A DNA stretch of 64,000 nucleotides from Nyssa sinensis (lineage: Eukaryota; Streptophyta; Magnoliopsida; Cornales; Nyssaceae). The notes below the pieces were generated by a model. It ran no database searches. It worked only from the letters and a program-made list of their open reading frames with translations, and had not been told where the DNA came from. Where the stretch lies: assembly GCA_008638375.1 (NCBI GenBank), contig CM018048.1, positions 56,514,347 through 56,578,346 of the forward strand, in the 5' to 3' direction. The position numbers and the translations under genes are program-made. This document shows, in pieces, positions 11,501 to 26,500 of this stretch. Position 1 is the stretch's first letter. Each line of letters starts with the position of its first letter.

Positions 11501-14500
11501 ATCAGGAAGGACTTTTAGAGGGAGAGACTAATAATCAATGAGATGAAATGTTATTCTGAATTTTGGATCAACTAAATGTGGATGGGGTTTTCTGGTTGCT
11601 TTTTGTATATTTCTCATGTACATGGGTTTCGCCCCATTGTGGCATTTTCTAATGATACTTTACGTATTTTAAAAAAATTCTTGACAATTCACTGCAATCT
11701 AAATTAAACCTAAAATGTCTTGTATGAGGGGTCCTCTCCACACCAAAGCAAGCAGGAATTTGATCAGTTGCTCTTTCCCCACAACCCCAAACCATATGTT
11801 ATCCATACTTGGAGCTCCGTCACCATGGCCATTCCCATACTTTCTACCAGTCTCCTCCACACACTATTCTTATCTTGCATATACTGCCACAACCATTTGC
11901 CTAAAAGGGCTTGATTAAATAGCCTCAGCTTCCTTACACCAAACGTCACTTTTTAAGAGTTGACAGATTATTATTATTATTATTATTATTATTTTTTGAT
12001 AAGTAAAATTCATAAGAATGCTGGAAAGGGGAAAACCCATTTATGTAGGGACTAGACAGAAAAAAGAAAAAAATGCTATACAATTAACACTGAGAAGTCA
12101 ACCAACTATACCATATTATATATGACCCCTCCCTTAATTAGTAGTCTGTATAATTTTTTTGGATAAGTAAAAGGTATTTATAAAAAGGCACCAAGGGGGC
12201 GCTCCCGTATATATCCAAAAAATACAACTATAATCTCATGCAAAAGTAAAAAGCTATCCGTAGACAAGGCCAAGCCCTGTTAACAAAAATGAAGGATGGT
12301 CAATAAAATAGCCTTTGCATTCCATTTAAGGGGATTACATAAGCACAATGGAGCCATTCTACAATTCTTTCTAGCCCTTTTGCTTACCAAGCTGCCTCTC
12401 CATGAAGTTAACACCTCCATTGTGGATCGGGGCATCACCAAGTTCACTCCAAAAAGACCAATCAGTAAGGTCCAAGAACCAATTAACAATAATTTGTCTC
12501 CTTTGCAAGTTTTCCAAGTTAATATTCTCTCCAACGTTGCGCACAGCCCAAAAAGCAACTTTGATAAAGGTTCTTTACTTTAGCTTCTCAATCAAAGGCG
12601 TATTGAGATAGCCCACTCTACAGCCCAAATTGAATCAACAGAAGTACCCTGACATAAAAACTTAAAAAAAAAAAGTGAAACAGTAATAGAACTTGGGTAT
12701 AACTAATAGTTTTGAATTGGAATCTTGCGAAATAACTAGATTGGCACTTGAATCCAATTTTCCATTTCTCTTGTATTATTTATTGAACTTTCCCGAGATC
12801 TCATTTGCATCAATTTTTTACATAGATGTTTTTTTTTTCCCTTTCTGATAAGTAATAATTTAATTAAAAAGCAACAACGGGGTGCCCCCCATATACAAAA
12901 ATATGTACCCAACACTCTGTCTTAAAACTCATACAGCGCAAAAAAGTTAGAAATCTATCTCCTGACATGATGTGCTCAATACCGAAGCCTTTACAACCCA
13001 CAATGGTGACTCTATACCCGGGGATGGAAAATTTCCCTGCCCCTATTGGGATGGGTCTGGGGAGAAAATAAACGTGGGGCGGGGATGCAGGAAATAGGAA
13101 GTGATTAAAACTCGATACGCAAAACATTGCCCTGCCTCGCCTCAATAGTATATTTAAATTATATAAATACCCTTCAATATTCACATATTCCCTTAAATAC
13201 GCCTACATATATAGATCAAAATGTGTGTGGATATATAATGTGTGTATATATAATTTGTATATATATTTGCATCTGTAATAATATTAGTTGATTAGTTTTA
13301 GTTTTTGAAAATTTAATAAAATTAATTTTTAGATGGGGGCAGGGCAGGGTTTGGGGGGATAAGGTGGGGATGGGGGAGGGGCCCAGAACCTGTTGCTATC
13401 CCTATCTACACCATGCCAAGCTTTTTTTACCCTCTTATAAAAAAACTCCACCTCCACGTGGATAAAACTTCTGAAGTTGACTGCGCATCACCCAATAAAT
13501 TCCAAAAAACCCACTCAAAAAGATTCACACTGCGCAAGTAAAGGACAATGAATGAGAAGATGGTCTACTATCTCCCCATGAGATTTGCAAAGACAGCAAT
13601 CATTAACTGAGATTCGTTCTCTTCTCCGCAAATTGTCCATCATCAAAATCTCTCTCAAACTGAAATCCACACAAAAAAAACCACCTTCAAAGGAGCTTTT
13701 GACTTCCTTACAACCCTTAAAGGGAATGGGTGCCCCCTTTCTCTGTGCAAAAGCATGTAATAGGACTTCACTGAAAAATCTCCCCCTCTATTTGCCCAAC
13801 AACGAGCATCCCCCCCCCCCCCCTTCCTCCTAAATCAATGAAAACTTGACCGTACAACATGCTATAAAAATCCATAGCTTCTTCCATCTCCCAATCCTGC
13901 AGGGACCTCCTGAAACTAATATCCCATACCATAGCACTCTCCGATCTCCTAAGATAATATATATATTTTTTGATAAGTCCTAAGATAATAAAACTTGTTC
14001 CAAAAGTATGCTAAAACTTTATTGAAAGTCTATTTAATCTTCACTTATCTGAAAAAAAACCTATTTAATCTTTAGTGGGAAGAATTGGATTCTTGAGTAA
14101 TTAACTCACTAAAAGAATGTTCTCTTTGAGCCAAAGGATTATTTATTCAGGCAGGTGCCGTATGTAACCAAAACTGCATTACTTAGAAGATATTTAAATA
14201 TTTTCTTGTTCATATACAGGATGAATAATTAGATTTTTATTTCATTTATATGATGGGAACATGTTCTGATGGTTCCGTTGTCTGTTTGCCTTTGCAGATC
14301 TCAAGGTAAGCTGTTTATTGAGTGGGAAGTTTTATGTTCTGCTGTAATCAACTGGGAAATGCTCCATGTCCTTGGTGCAGATATGCCTCTCTTATATTCC
14401 TTCAACAGGAATTGGTTTAGCTCATTTGCGTAGCTCCCATTATAACTCTACATTTTATTATATTTTTGTACGTGTTTATGTCATACGCTTCCATTTTTTT

Positions 14501-17500
14501 AATTTTTTTTTGGGACGTGGTATTTCATCCGATAGAGACAAGGTGGGACTTATACCCTTTGGTTAAGCTTTCAGTCCTGGCATGGTTGGGTGGGTATATT
14601 GTTGGATACATGAGAATTTCATAACTTTTAAGTCTTAGTGACCTGTCATTATGTTCTGTGAACCTTTATTTTGGCATAAGAATTTTGATAATCAACATGA
14701 AAGGAATGAATTGAGGCTATTTTTACCCATAAAAAAAAGAAAAAAGAAAAAGGAAAGGAACATATGCAGCTCTAGGGAATTCCTGGATAATATCAGCTTT
14801 GATTGAGCTGTGAAATGCCCCTCGTGTATCTATCTTTGCATTCAACAGCATGTGTTGTCAGTAGTGTTCCTTCATGGTAATTGTTACCTACCGATCAAAA
14901 AAGAAATAAAAATTGTTACCCAGTTGTTATTGGAAACTTTGCTCAACAAAGCATTACCTTTACCATTTGAGTTCAAACATCTTTCGTTGTTAAAATTTAT
15001 ATAGGGACACCATTGCATTAAATAATTTCACATGTCTTTTTTGTTATGTCCTTTCTCACTATTACTAGGTCTTCTACCCACTTCATTACAAGGCATTCCT
15101 ATCGTTCTTGTAATATTTTCCACCCGAGTTGTATTCTTCTTCATTTATTTTGCAAGTGGTCTTCGTTGCACATGGCTAAACAATCTTAATCGACTTTCTC
15201 TAATGTTGCTTTGTTGGTGCTACCTCCACCTTTTTAGGGATGCATTTTTAGTCTTTTTCTTCTTCTTTTTTAATTATTATTTTTTGGTTATTATTTATTT
15301 ATTCTTTTTTTTTTTTTTGGGGGGGGGGGGGGAGGTTTGAAACTCATTTATTTCTAATTGTTTGCTTGATAAGTAAATGCTGATTATACTGATATTAAAA
15401 AAAAAGGTAAATGCTGATTATAAAACAATTTAGATACTCCATTCATGTGTGATATTCTAATTCATTGGGCAGCATTCTGTTCAATTCCCCTTTTGGTGGA
15501 TAACCAAATCTAGACTAACAACAATTCTCTCTCTCTCCGTCTCTCTCCTCTTTTTTTCTTTTTTTTGGGTATTCCTTTATTTAGTCATACTTGATATTTT
15601 TAATATTAGTTACCAACTTTGAGTTTTAACAAATGCATCACTTTTCAAAATGGATTTAGATGAAATTCAATTGAACTTAGTGAAACATTCAGGACCAACT
15701 ACTTAGGCTATGTCAATACGATTTATATTCATATAGGGGGCATACACTATTAGGTTAGTTCATGTTATCTTTATTTCTCTTCCCTAATCCTTTTTCTCTC
15801 TCTCATCATTTAACCCCCAGTCTCTTTGGACTTAATGCCTTATTTTGGCTCTTGTAGCACCTTCATCTTAAATCTGATTACTCCATATTGGTGCATCAAT
15901 TTGTATTACATTGTGCATGACCAGACCAGGTTAGACCATTGGCAGAGGGAGGAGATCAGGGGGGTGATGGGCCCCCCTCATGATTTTGAAAAGTGAGGTT
16001 GACTAGGGTCCTTTATGTACAATAAAGCTCCCAATAATACTTTCCAATGCCAGCTTTTGAAAGAATCAAATCAGGATCAACTACCAAGTCCTATCAAGTT
16101 AGTAGATCAACTATTTTCAAATCTGGCTCAACTACATAGTCCTATCAAACTAGTGGATCAAGTATGTTAAGTATCAGTTTGATTCAATTCTATCTATCAT
16201 TTGATTTTATTAAAGTTCTTTCAATTGTATAAAACTTGTAAAATATGTCTTGAGAATAGAATGTTTAAACCCGTCGGGCAAATCTATAAAATATAACTGT
16301 CAATATTTACCCACTTGCAAAACCCATTAGATGTGGGGTGGCAGCCTGGAAAAATCTAATGCTATCATATTCGTATTTTATTGAGATGAATAATGAAACC
16401 ATGTAAAGGACCTATCCTATATCAAGCTCAGGGCCTACTTTTACTGTGTTACAAAGAGTACTTTTTTGACGTTCAACGTGAAAAAAGGGAAAAAGAAGAC
16501 ATTAGAAAGTTCAGTGATATGTTGACGAACACACTCACCACTCTTGCTTTCCACATCAAACTAAGGTCAATTGCTGACACTTGGGAGAGTATTGATTTCT
16601 TTCTATCTCAATTGAAGAATCAATTATAGCTCAGTGTGTGTATAAATATATTTGATAAGTAGTAGATTAGTATATTAAAACATGCCCATATATTTACCAA
16701 AATTTTACTGATGTTTTTAGACTTATAAAGTAGCATTGATAACTGATAAGAATAATTACAAAAACGAAGCCTTTTTTTACTCCCAAAATTCTTTCTTGGA
16801 AGAATCTCTCTCTTTCTCTCTCTCTATTCCTTTTTGGACATGAGATAAATAGAATTTCTTAATAATGTAAACCTAAATTTAAACCTCTATTTGGTTTTGG
16901 CATTCAAATTTGGTGACTTTTGGCTGCCAGCTTAAAATGTGTATATATATATATATATATATTTTTTTTTTTTGTTAAGTGAGCTGAAACATTACATATA
17001 AAGTACTGTAGTTGTTAATTTCCTAAATCAACTGGAATTAATGCAATATATTGGATAATTTGTCTAACCCGCTCAAAACTTAATAAAGTTTTGAGAAAGG
17101 TAGAAACGGATTACTAAGACCATGAAATTTTAAGCTCTAAATTAAGTGCTCATGATCCAAGTTTATTACAACAATCTATGAGTTTCAGTCAATTGGAAGG
17201 ACCATCATGAATTGATTATTGTTGAATTAAGATATCAGAGAGGGCACTCATTAACCATGGTCCCCTCACCCAAAAAAAAAAAAAACCCAAACCAGAAAAA
17301 TAAATAAATAAAGAACTCCTGTCTCTGTTGCTTTTGCCAACTACTTCCCCTCGTTTTGTATGCAATTGGTGCCACCTTTGACTTCTTAAGATTGCACTTG
17401 TTTCCTATTCTATTATTGTTTCATGTCCCCTTAAGGGGTAAAAGTGTGTGTGATTTACCTATAAAAAAAAATAAGAATATTGTTGTCTTTAGATTGTCTC

Positions 17501-20500
17501 AACATTCTCATTTCAGCTATATTCATAATTTACACATTATTTCTTGATAGACTAGCATTTGATGCTACAAATTAAGGCTAGTATTATATTGTCTAATGAA
17601 CAATGTTATTTGATTTATTCTTTCAATGCTTCTGTGCTGAGTTTCATGGAAAAATTTCCAAATATGTCCTGAATCTCCTGATATAGAAGTGTCTTGTAAG
17701 AGTTCTTCATTGTATCATAATTTGCACATATTGTTTCTTGATAGACTAGCATTTGATGCTACAATGTAAGGCTAGTATTATATTGTTTAATGAACAATTT
17801 TATTTGATTTATTCTTTCAATGCTTCTGTGCTGAGTTTCATGGAAAAATTTCCAAACATGTCCTGAATCTCCTGATATAGAAGTGTATTGTAAGATTTCT
17901 TCATTGTATCATATCTTTCCAAGTATGCTCAAATTTTTCTGGACCCCATCTATAACGGGATACTTGGAGTGCTTCTAAGTGGTATAGGAAGCCATGTTCT
18001 GAGGGATATAGCAATTAAGGTTATAAGCAAAATCAATTTTTTTTTTGACAGATAAACAAAATCATTACACGAGTTTCAGACATAGAATATCAATCATTCT
18101 TTCACTTTCTTGTACCTGATCTTCAAAGAAGATCAGGTCAGGACTATAATGTGTTCCACTAAATAGATTATGCATTTGTGCCTTCAGTGTCATCTTTGGG
18201 TGGTTAGGAACTTCTATGGAAGTGAGAAGTCTTAATTTCAATGGTCAAAAGTGATCCAATCATGTGATTTTTTTGGTATACTTGTTCTCACTGTTCATAT
18301 CTATGGGATGGTGGTTCCTTACACCTGAACCATGATGGACTGTCAGATACAGGATTAACAGGCTTGACTTTTGGAATTTGACTTGATGAAAGAAGAGCAT
18401 CCTTTACGGAAGTAAAATTTTTTTGGTCTGTAAAAAACAAAGAGTTTTTTTTTTCATGATAAGAGTAGTACTTAAAAGGAAATTTTCACTTCCCCCGCTT
18501 TTATGCTTTAATTGTGTTGTAACACATGATCTCTGTAATCTTGAACTATTTAATTTAGAGGAAGCTCATGGTTTCGTCTTTGTGATGTAGATACTTAAAT
18601 TGGGGCATAACATGGTTCTGGTTTTTAATTATTTTCTTTGCCTTCTGGCATTTCTGATGCAGGTAAGCCTGAAGTGTCCACTGTAGTTTATAGAGTTGGT
18701 GAATGCATGCAAGAACTAATAAAATTATGGAAAGAATATGAATCATCTTTAGCTGATAAAAGTGGTGAAAGTTCTCAAAATGGTCCCACTCTGGAAATTC
18801 GGATACCAGCCGAGCATGTTACCGCTACGAATCGCCAAGTAAGATTAAAATATATTAGTTGCTTTTTCATGGTTCTATGTGAATGAGAAGGTTATTTTGA
18901 TTGTATGTTATGAAACTCGAAATTCTTCAACTTACCTATGCAGTAAAGCTTGAGAATGGAAGAAATCAATATACTTGTAGGACTGCATGCTATTATCTGA
19001 TGAGTTAGTGAAGTCTAACATGCCATGGCAGTACTTGTTTGTCGGGGAAGGTGCTTTCCTCATCCCTGGCCAGAAAAAGAAAAAGAAAAGAAAAAGAACT
19101 CTGACTAGGCTTTGCTGTGAGATGTGATTGCTTTCTGTTTCTTATTATGATACAATTCTTTACTTGTACCTCCTTCTCTAAAAGAAATAATTCTGATCAT
19201 GTTATGCGGAAGCGCAATAAGAAGGGAAATAGAAATCATAGAAAATAAAATGCAAACACATAATTACACAAGATGTATGTAGTTCTGTAGTGAGCCTGCA
19301 TCCACAGAGGAGAGGGATATCAAAATCACTATGGCCAATAAGGATTACAAACTCTCAAACCTCTCATCACTCAAAACAGCTAGGAATCCTAATGGAGCAA
19401 AGCTACAAGCTCTTTCATTAAAAAACCCTAACCTGAAAAATATCTATAAATAGACCCAAAAATGGGCTTTGGTTTTACCTCTTGAAGCCCAACCCATAAT
19501 TAATAAAATACAAGACATCTCACAACAATCAGCAACTTGGCTTGTGTTTTTATAAACCATCCTGAAAAAGCTTGTAGATGTTTTTGCAAGGTATTTCCTT
19601 GCACCTCCTATAAGGGTAGGGGTGCACCACCACTATAAATCATTGAGGAGTGAAATGAATCAAGTCCAAACAATGCTTGAGCCTTGAACTTGTTAGTAGG
19701 CATTGACTTTGACAACATATCGGCCGCATTCTCTTCGGTGTGATTCTTTGAAAGTGATATCTCTCCCGAGGATCTCCATTCTATGATCTTGTGAAATCGA
19801 ACATCAATGTGCTTGCTTCTTGTATGATAAACACGATCCTTTACCAAATGAATTGTCCTCTGACTATCACAATGTAGAACATTACCACTTTGTTTGAAGC
19901 CAAGTTCTTTTACGAGTCCTTTCATCCATAAAATCTCTTTTCTTTTCTGTTAGCTTCATATACTCTCTCAGTGGTGAAAGCAACCGTGTCTTGTAACACT
20001 GATTTCCAAGAGATAGGCCCACCTGCAAAGGTGAATACATAATTACTCGCGGGCCTTCTAGAGTCTAGGTCCTCCTGCATAGTCAGTATCTACATAACCC
20101 ACAACTTCGCCTGAAGCTTCATCACGACCAAACATAATACTAGAATCTCTAGTGCTTGCTAGGTATCTAAGAATCCTCTTTACTGCATTCCACTGCTCTT
20201 TACCTGGATTAGCCATATACCTGCTGACCATGTTTACTGCATGTGAGGCCTCATGCACACCGTTAAATACATAAAGCACCCAACTGCATTTGCATACGAC
20301 ATTCTAAACATATACTTCACATCTTCCTTTGTAGCCGAACTCATCTATGATGTCAACCTGAAGTGTGCTGCAATATGTTTTTTTACATGCTTCACATCAA
20401 GCATATTGAACCTCTCTAAAACATCTGAAGATACATTTTCTAAGACAACCACAATTTTTCAGCTTCCTATCGGAACGTATCTCCATGCTAAGGATCTTTC

Positions 20501-23500
20501 TTGCAGTTTGAAGATCTTTTATATCAAACTCATCACTCAACAAAGACTTCAATTTATCAATCTCATTTTTACTCTTCACAGCAATTAACATATCGTCGAC
20601 GTATACAGTAACCAATATGAAGGACCATCAATAAGCATTTTCAAATAGACACAACAATCATACTCACATTGTGTATACCCCATTTGCTATCATAAAAGAG
20701 TCAAAAGTGCTTGCATCATTGTCGAGGAGACTGCTTTAGGCCATACGACAACTTCTTCAGTTTGCACATGCTCTTCCTTACCGGGTTTCCTAACACATTT
20801 GGGCTGCTGCATGTATATCTGTTCTTCTAAGTGACAATGGAGGAAAGCTGTTTTCACATCAAGCTGTTTCAACTCCATGTCATGCATCGCCACCATAGCT
20901 AAATCACTCAAATGGTAGTAGCTTCGCCACTGGAGAAAAAATCTCATTATAATTAATTCATTTCCTTTGTTAGTAACTTTTAGCTACCAGTTGTGCCTTA
21001 AACTTTACTTCTTTTTTTGATACAGCTTTTTTGGGATACACCCACTTGCAACCTACAACCTTCTCTTCCTTTGGAGACTTTATCAAGTCACAAGTATCAT
21101 TCTTACTTACTGATTCCATCTCCTCTATCATAGCAACTGATCATCTGTCACTGTTTGCACTGTTTATAGATTCCTTATAAGAAGATACTGATAAAAAAAA
21201 TAGCTTTCTTACAAGAAGATGGATCTCTACTGGTGGTCATCTAGGCAAAAGAGACCATGTCCTCAAAACCATATCTCTAAGGTGTTTTATGGGTTTGTCT
21301 CTTTCTCTCCCATTGCTATAGAAGAAGACTTCTCCTGTTGCTGTTGTGGGTCTGGCCCTAGCTGCTGATTCCCATCATTTTTTCCAAGTTATCTTTCTTC
21401 ATCAAACTCCACCTCCACAATATGCTTCTGGTTGCCTGCCCGTCTGCCTGAGCCTCCTCTTTAGTTTTCTTTAACATGTAAGCCTCATTAATACTACATC
21501 TCAACTCAAAACTTTATTCCTTGAAGTGGGATCTTGTGGCTCATAATCTTTAACACCTCTCTCAAATCCCTTAGATATTTATACTTTCTTGATTTCTGAT
21601 CCAACTTTGATTTTTATGCACTCCGCACATGCACTTAAGCTGGACAATCACAAATTTAAATATTCGAAAAATTAACTGATTTACCTGACTACTGCTCTTT
21701 TGGAATTTTCGAACTCAATAGTTGCCTAAGAAGCATGGATACGGACACTGGACACGAGACACGGATACGACACGATACAAACACACAGATACGACATTTC
21801 TAAAAAAAGTAGGACATGGATACGTCTGGAACACATTGAATATATGTATATATTTTTATATTTTTTTAAATGACCATATAATAAAAATCTAACATTATTT
21901 CAATTAAAATTGACATAAAAATATTATCAAGATGTTAAAATAATAAAGTCATTAAATAAAAATTTAAACACTTCTTCATTAAATCATCAATATCCACGAT
22001 TCACGTTTCAAAAGAAATTTACTCACTATTACATAAAACATATATATGTATATATATATAACCAAAAAAAAAAAAAAAAAGCTAAGGAGAAGAGAAAAGG
22101 AGTGGGAAAAAAAGAAAAAGAAAAAGTGTACTAAAGTGTCCGGAAAGTGTATGAAATTCATAAAAAAATACAAAATTTGGACTCTTTTTTCAAGTGTCCA
22201 ACATGTGTCCGAGAGAGTCGGTATCAGACATGGACACGTGAGCAAAAATAGAGTGTCCGTGCTTCATAGAGAGTTGCTGATGGAGAGCGATTAGTAATGT
22301 AGCGAGCATTGTTCATTGACTTAGCCTATAAATTTTTTGACAAGCTTGCATTGAGTCTCATGCATCTGTCAAGCCCTGTCTATTAATGTCCTGTTCATTC
22401 TCTCATGCATCGCCTTTATCTTTTTACCTGTTTGATTTTCAACCTTTGCCTTCGACTGCTTAAACTTGCTAAAGATATCTGACTTGAGCTTTATAAAGTA
22501 TGCTTTTTGGAGTGAATATTTATAAAGCTCAAAAATTAACATGCACCATTATGAGGTCTTGTCATTGGCCCTCAAACATCTGAATCCTTGTAGTCGAGTT
22601 AAAACTTACTCTACTGCTTCCTATACACATTATTTTCAGAAATCCAATTTCTATGATTTATCTTCATACAACAAATTCTTTTTTCGAAGTTCTATCATGC
22701 CACACTCACTAATATGTCCTAGATGCATATGTCATAGTGCCGTGTTATCTGTTGAGGATTCTGCTAGTGTGGATATTGCAACTCCACCTATAACTATGTT
22801 ACCAACTAGCCATACAAATTTTCAACCTTCGAACCTTTCATACTCACTATGGACTCCCTTGTGATTTTCATAACTCCATCTTTTGCCGAATAAAAGCAAC
22901 CCAAATAATCTAAAATACCTGATAATACTAAATTTTCCTTCAGTTTCGGGGCATACCTAATATCGCTTAAACTTCTCACAACTCCATCAAACATCTTGAT
23001 CTTGATTGTACTGATTCCAATAGCCTTGCACACAACATCGTTTCCCATAATAACGATACCATCATTCAAAGTTCTAAATGCATCGAACGAATCCTTAATC
23101 AACGCATATGGTAGGAGCATCTTAAATCCAGAATCCACAAATCTGCCAAAAGATTATAACCTGCAGTCACTGACAAAAGATCTGCTTCAACCTCACTTTC
23201 ATATGATTTTTCTTTGGTGTTGCTAATCGATTTTGAGGGCTTTTTTTCATTCTTCTTCTCCTTCAGATGCTACTTTAAAGCTCCACACAGTTTTTTGTAG
23301 TGCCCCTCCTTGTGACAATAATGACACTCCACATCTTTATTTTCATGTGATTTTGACCGGGGCCTCTTCTTGTTGGAGTTTCTTCCCCTTGATCTACCTT
23401 TGCCATGCTTATGCTCTTGTCTTATCTACCAACCATTCCACACGAGTGTCATCACCAACTGCCTCTCTCATATTTTGATGAGACAAAGAGCTTGAGTTAC

Positions 23501-26500
23501 CTCTTCTAGGTCTAAGGTTTCCTTTCTATACAAAAGCGTTGTAACAAGGTGATCATACGAATTTGGAAGTGAAGCCAGCAACAATATGGATTTATCTTCT
23601 TTTTCGTCGAGGTTCACACTAAAACTCACTAGTTATGTGATTAGCATATTAAATTCATCAAGACTGTCACAACCTGGATCCCAAAACCTGAGTGTGAATC
23701 TCAAATTAAATTAAATTGAATAAATAATTTCACTAGTTTGGGGATGCACGGAACCCTAGGTGGATCCATGCCTCAACATTCATCTAATTTAGTCCACTTA
23801 ATAATTCATTGTAATGTAAGTATAGTGGGTCTCGTTTAGGTTTGGAAAAAGTACCTTTGTTTTAAAGAGGAAAATGTTTGAAAACTAAAATAGGAACCCA
23901 CCCGTCGGACAATTTTGCCTGTTGAGTGTTCAACACACAGACAGGGATCAAAATTTTGTTTTGTTTTCATCGAAACGGCCAAAACGTTTTTGTTTCCTAT
24001 AAGCCAAAACGAAACACTAGTAGAATACCGAAATTCATGCGTTTCCGTGGAAACAAAATTGTTTCCGTAGAAACATACTGAAACTAGTGGAAACATTCTG
24101 AAACAATGGAAACATTTCTTTGGTATCAACAATATTTTTGGAAGTTGGTAAAAACTAATATCCATTTGTTTTTTAAATGGAGAAGATTGAAAGATTAAAA
24201 CATAAAATTATAAGAAGATATTTCTATTTATTTTCAAAAATAGTATACAATGAAAAGTAAAAATAGTGAAAATAAAATGTAGATAAATAATTTATTTCAA
24301 TACTTAGTTACTAATTATAATAGGCTTAAATTACTTTATTTTTACTTATCATATTATATATAACTTGTGTCAAATTGTCTAATCCGTGGATATTATACAA
24401 TACATATTTATTATTTTATGGTTTATAATAATTTTGCATAGCTTATAGAAAATATATAATAAATTCATATTACATAAACAAATTAGCTTTAAATCTTTTA
24501 TACTACTTTTTAATAAGTAAAGAGTTATTTAGTATAAATGATTAATTAACATTTATGTTTTTTTTTTTTAATAATTTCACCCTAGTATCTTCTTGTCTTG
24601 TATGGATGGACATGTACTCTAAAACATTTTCAATTAATTATAATATTTATCTTCACATATTCATATATTTTACTTTATGTTTTCAAGTGTTTCTATACAT
24701 TTTAATTTTTTTCATCATTTCCAGTATGTTTTTGAAACATTTCTGAAATATTTCTATTTTCTAGGTGACCGAAACAACACTACAAAATGAAATTTTGATC
24801 CTTGCACACAGGCAAATTTCCCTTCCCACTTCTAAGTCATTTTGCCAACCTAGTAGTCCAATTTTACATACAATTACCTATCCCAATGCATGCTTCATTT
24901 CATCATTTCTCATTATCATGCATTCTAACATTTGCATTTCATAACTTCAAAATCATGCATGTCCACCTATGCATTTCATCTCCCATTACAAATTCTCATA
25001 CATTCACATATTCAAGAACACATCCATTCATTCATACAACCTCTAAAAGTAGTAGGCTATCATGTCAAGCCTATTTCCGTACTTCAACATAATCAAATAA
25101 ATCAAGTGTCACATATACATATTCATATACAAAAAAGGGTGTGAAGTTAACACTTCATCCAACACCCAAAATACTTGGTCTTTATGTTATCAAAATACAT
25201 GATCTTCACACATAATATCAAGCCCAAAATCCACATCATCATCGAGGTGTGGAATCTTTTTCGGTACCTACATCTAGTAGGGGTCAGTACCCCAGTAGGA
25301 TAACTAAATCAAAAGAAACATGAACATTGCAATAGTGCATGCTTGTGTTGGTGCGTGGTATGCAATGACAATTCATGAGCAAGCTGATATATAATGTAAC
25401 TCAACTCTAATTACATTTTATGGCGTTCTCTTTCGTTTTCACTTGAATTCTTTCACAAAGCTCTTTGATTTCCTAATCTCTATGCTTCATTAAAACCCAA
25501 AATACCACATCCTAATTCATCATTTACATGATCATTCTGCCTCCGGCAAAGAATAAGTGTTTTATGGGCTACTGACCCAAAGGCAAGTACAACCAAATAA
25601 CCCATGCGGGTTTACGACTTTAAAGTCGAGGGGGAGTCTCGCTTCCCATATCACAACATAAGCTCGAATTCGCGCACTCATAACTCGAGTTCACACATAG
25701 CCATTTCGCGTACTCGCATAATCTCAAAAGCACACAAAATGAATTTTAAACCATCTCTCTTGATTCTTTTCATTCTCACTCATCAATTCATCATTTTCAT
25801 GGATTTTTCCCAATTCACCATAATCAAACTTATGGTTTTGATCACATTCTCACTACACACTTCACACAAGTGTAAGTGGTCACAATTTTATTCATTTTTC
25901 AACATGCTTAGGGTTCCAACAACCACAATATCAACATATAAATCAATACGATTATGAATGAGCATGCTTAACATTTATAACAATACTAGTAAATGAAATT
26001 CTAGCATGCTTTCGTGGCAACCCTAACATGCTTTCATGAATGATGCAACTCTGGCACACTATTTATCCCCATTTCTTAAATTTTAGAAACCCTACCTCAA
26101 TTCAATGAAGAAAGTGAAGAGATTGAGAAAACCCTAGCTTGTTCCCTTTGATTTCCTCCAATTGATTCCTTGTAAATGTGTGTAGCAGTGTGTATCTACC
26201 TCCTGGTATCAAGAAATCGAGTTGGATCACCAAAAGTCCCTTCTTCTCTCTTCCTTTCTTCTTCTTTCTTCCTCTTTCTCTTTTCTTCCTTACCTCATGG
26301 TTTGTGTGTGTGTTTCTAGTGTGTGTTTGTGGTGTAGACCACCAATTTTGTGTATAACAAGTGTTTTGTATGGCAATCTTCCTAACCAAACACTCCAAAT
26401 CCTCCTCTTGTCACCAAACACAAAGTCACTACACTAGCTACCAAACACCCTAAAGCATCTTTTAGAAAATATCTAATTCAAGCTATTTTCCCAATTTACC

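Larger units (their letters stand above)
8509..14297 (+). other. HDC1 coding intron 1 (5.8 kb)
   Basis: Bounded by GTATGC and TTTGCAG. It contains a Mutator-like TIR remnant, a TA-rich tract, an LTR with primer-binding site, and a stack of truncated LINE fragments, annotated separately. The stretch 9106-10310 has only a short imperfect duplication (about 9267-9300 and 9358-9395) and a hairpin at 10063-10087; no gene is recognised there. Confidence 0.8.
14306..18662 (+). other. HDC1 coding intron 2 (4.4 kb)
   Basis: Bounded by GTAAGC and GATGCAG. It contains tail-only insertions, a T-run/G-run junction at 15306-15332, a TA microsatellite at about 16942-16960 and a 193-bp tandem duplication. 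At about 15943 the motif CAGAGGGAGGAGATCAGGGG resembles a hAT terminus, but no partner end was found. No gene is seen. Confidence 0.75.

Noticed and set aside
13000..13410. hAT-type G-rich insert in a LINE
   Set aside because: Composition and position fit, but the flanking 8-mers do not match well enough for a separate call.
15943..16020. hAT-like terminus CAGAGGGAGGAG
   Set aside because: No matching opposite end or target duplication found, so no element was called.
16393..16629. 78-residue open frame in the second coding intron
   Set aside because: No recognisable motif, no splice context, and it lies within an intron of HDC1. Too weak to call.
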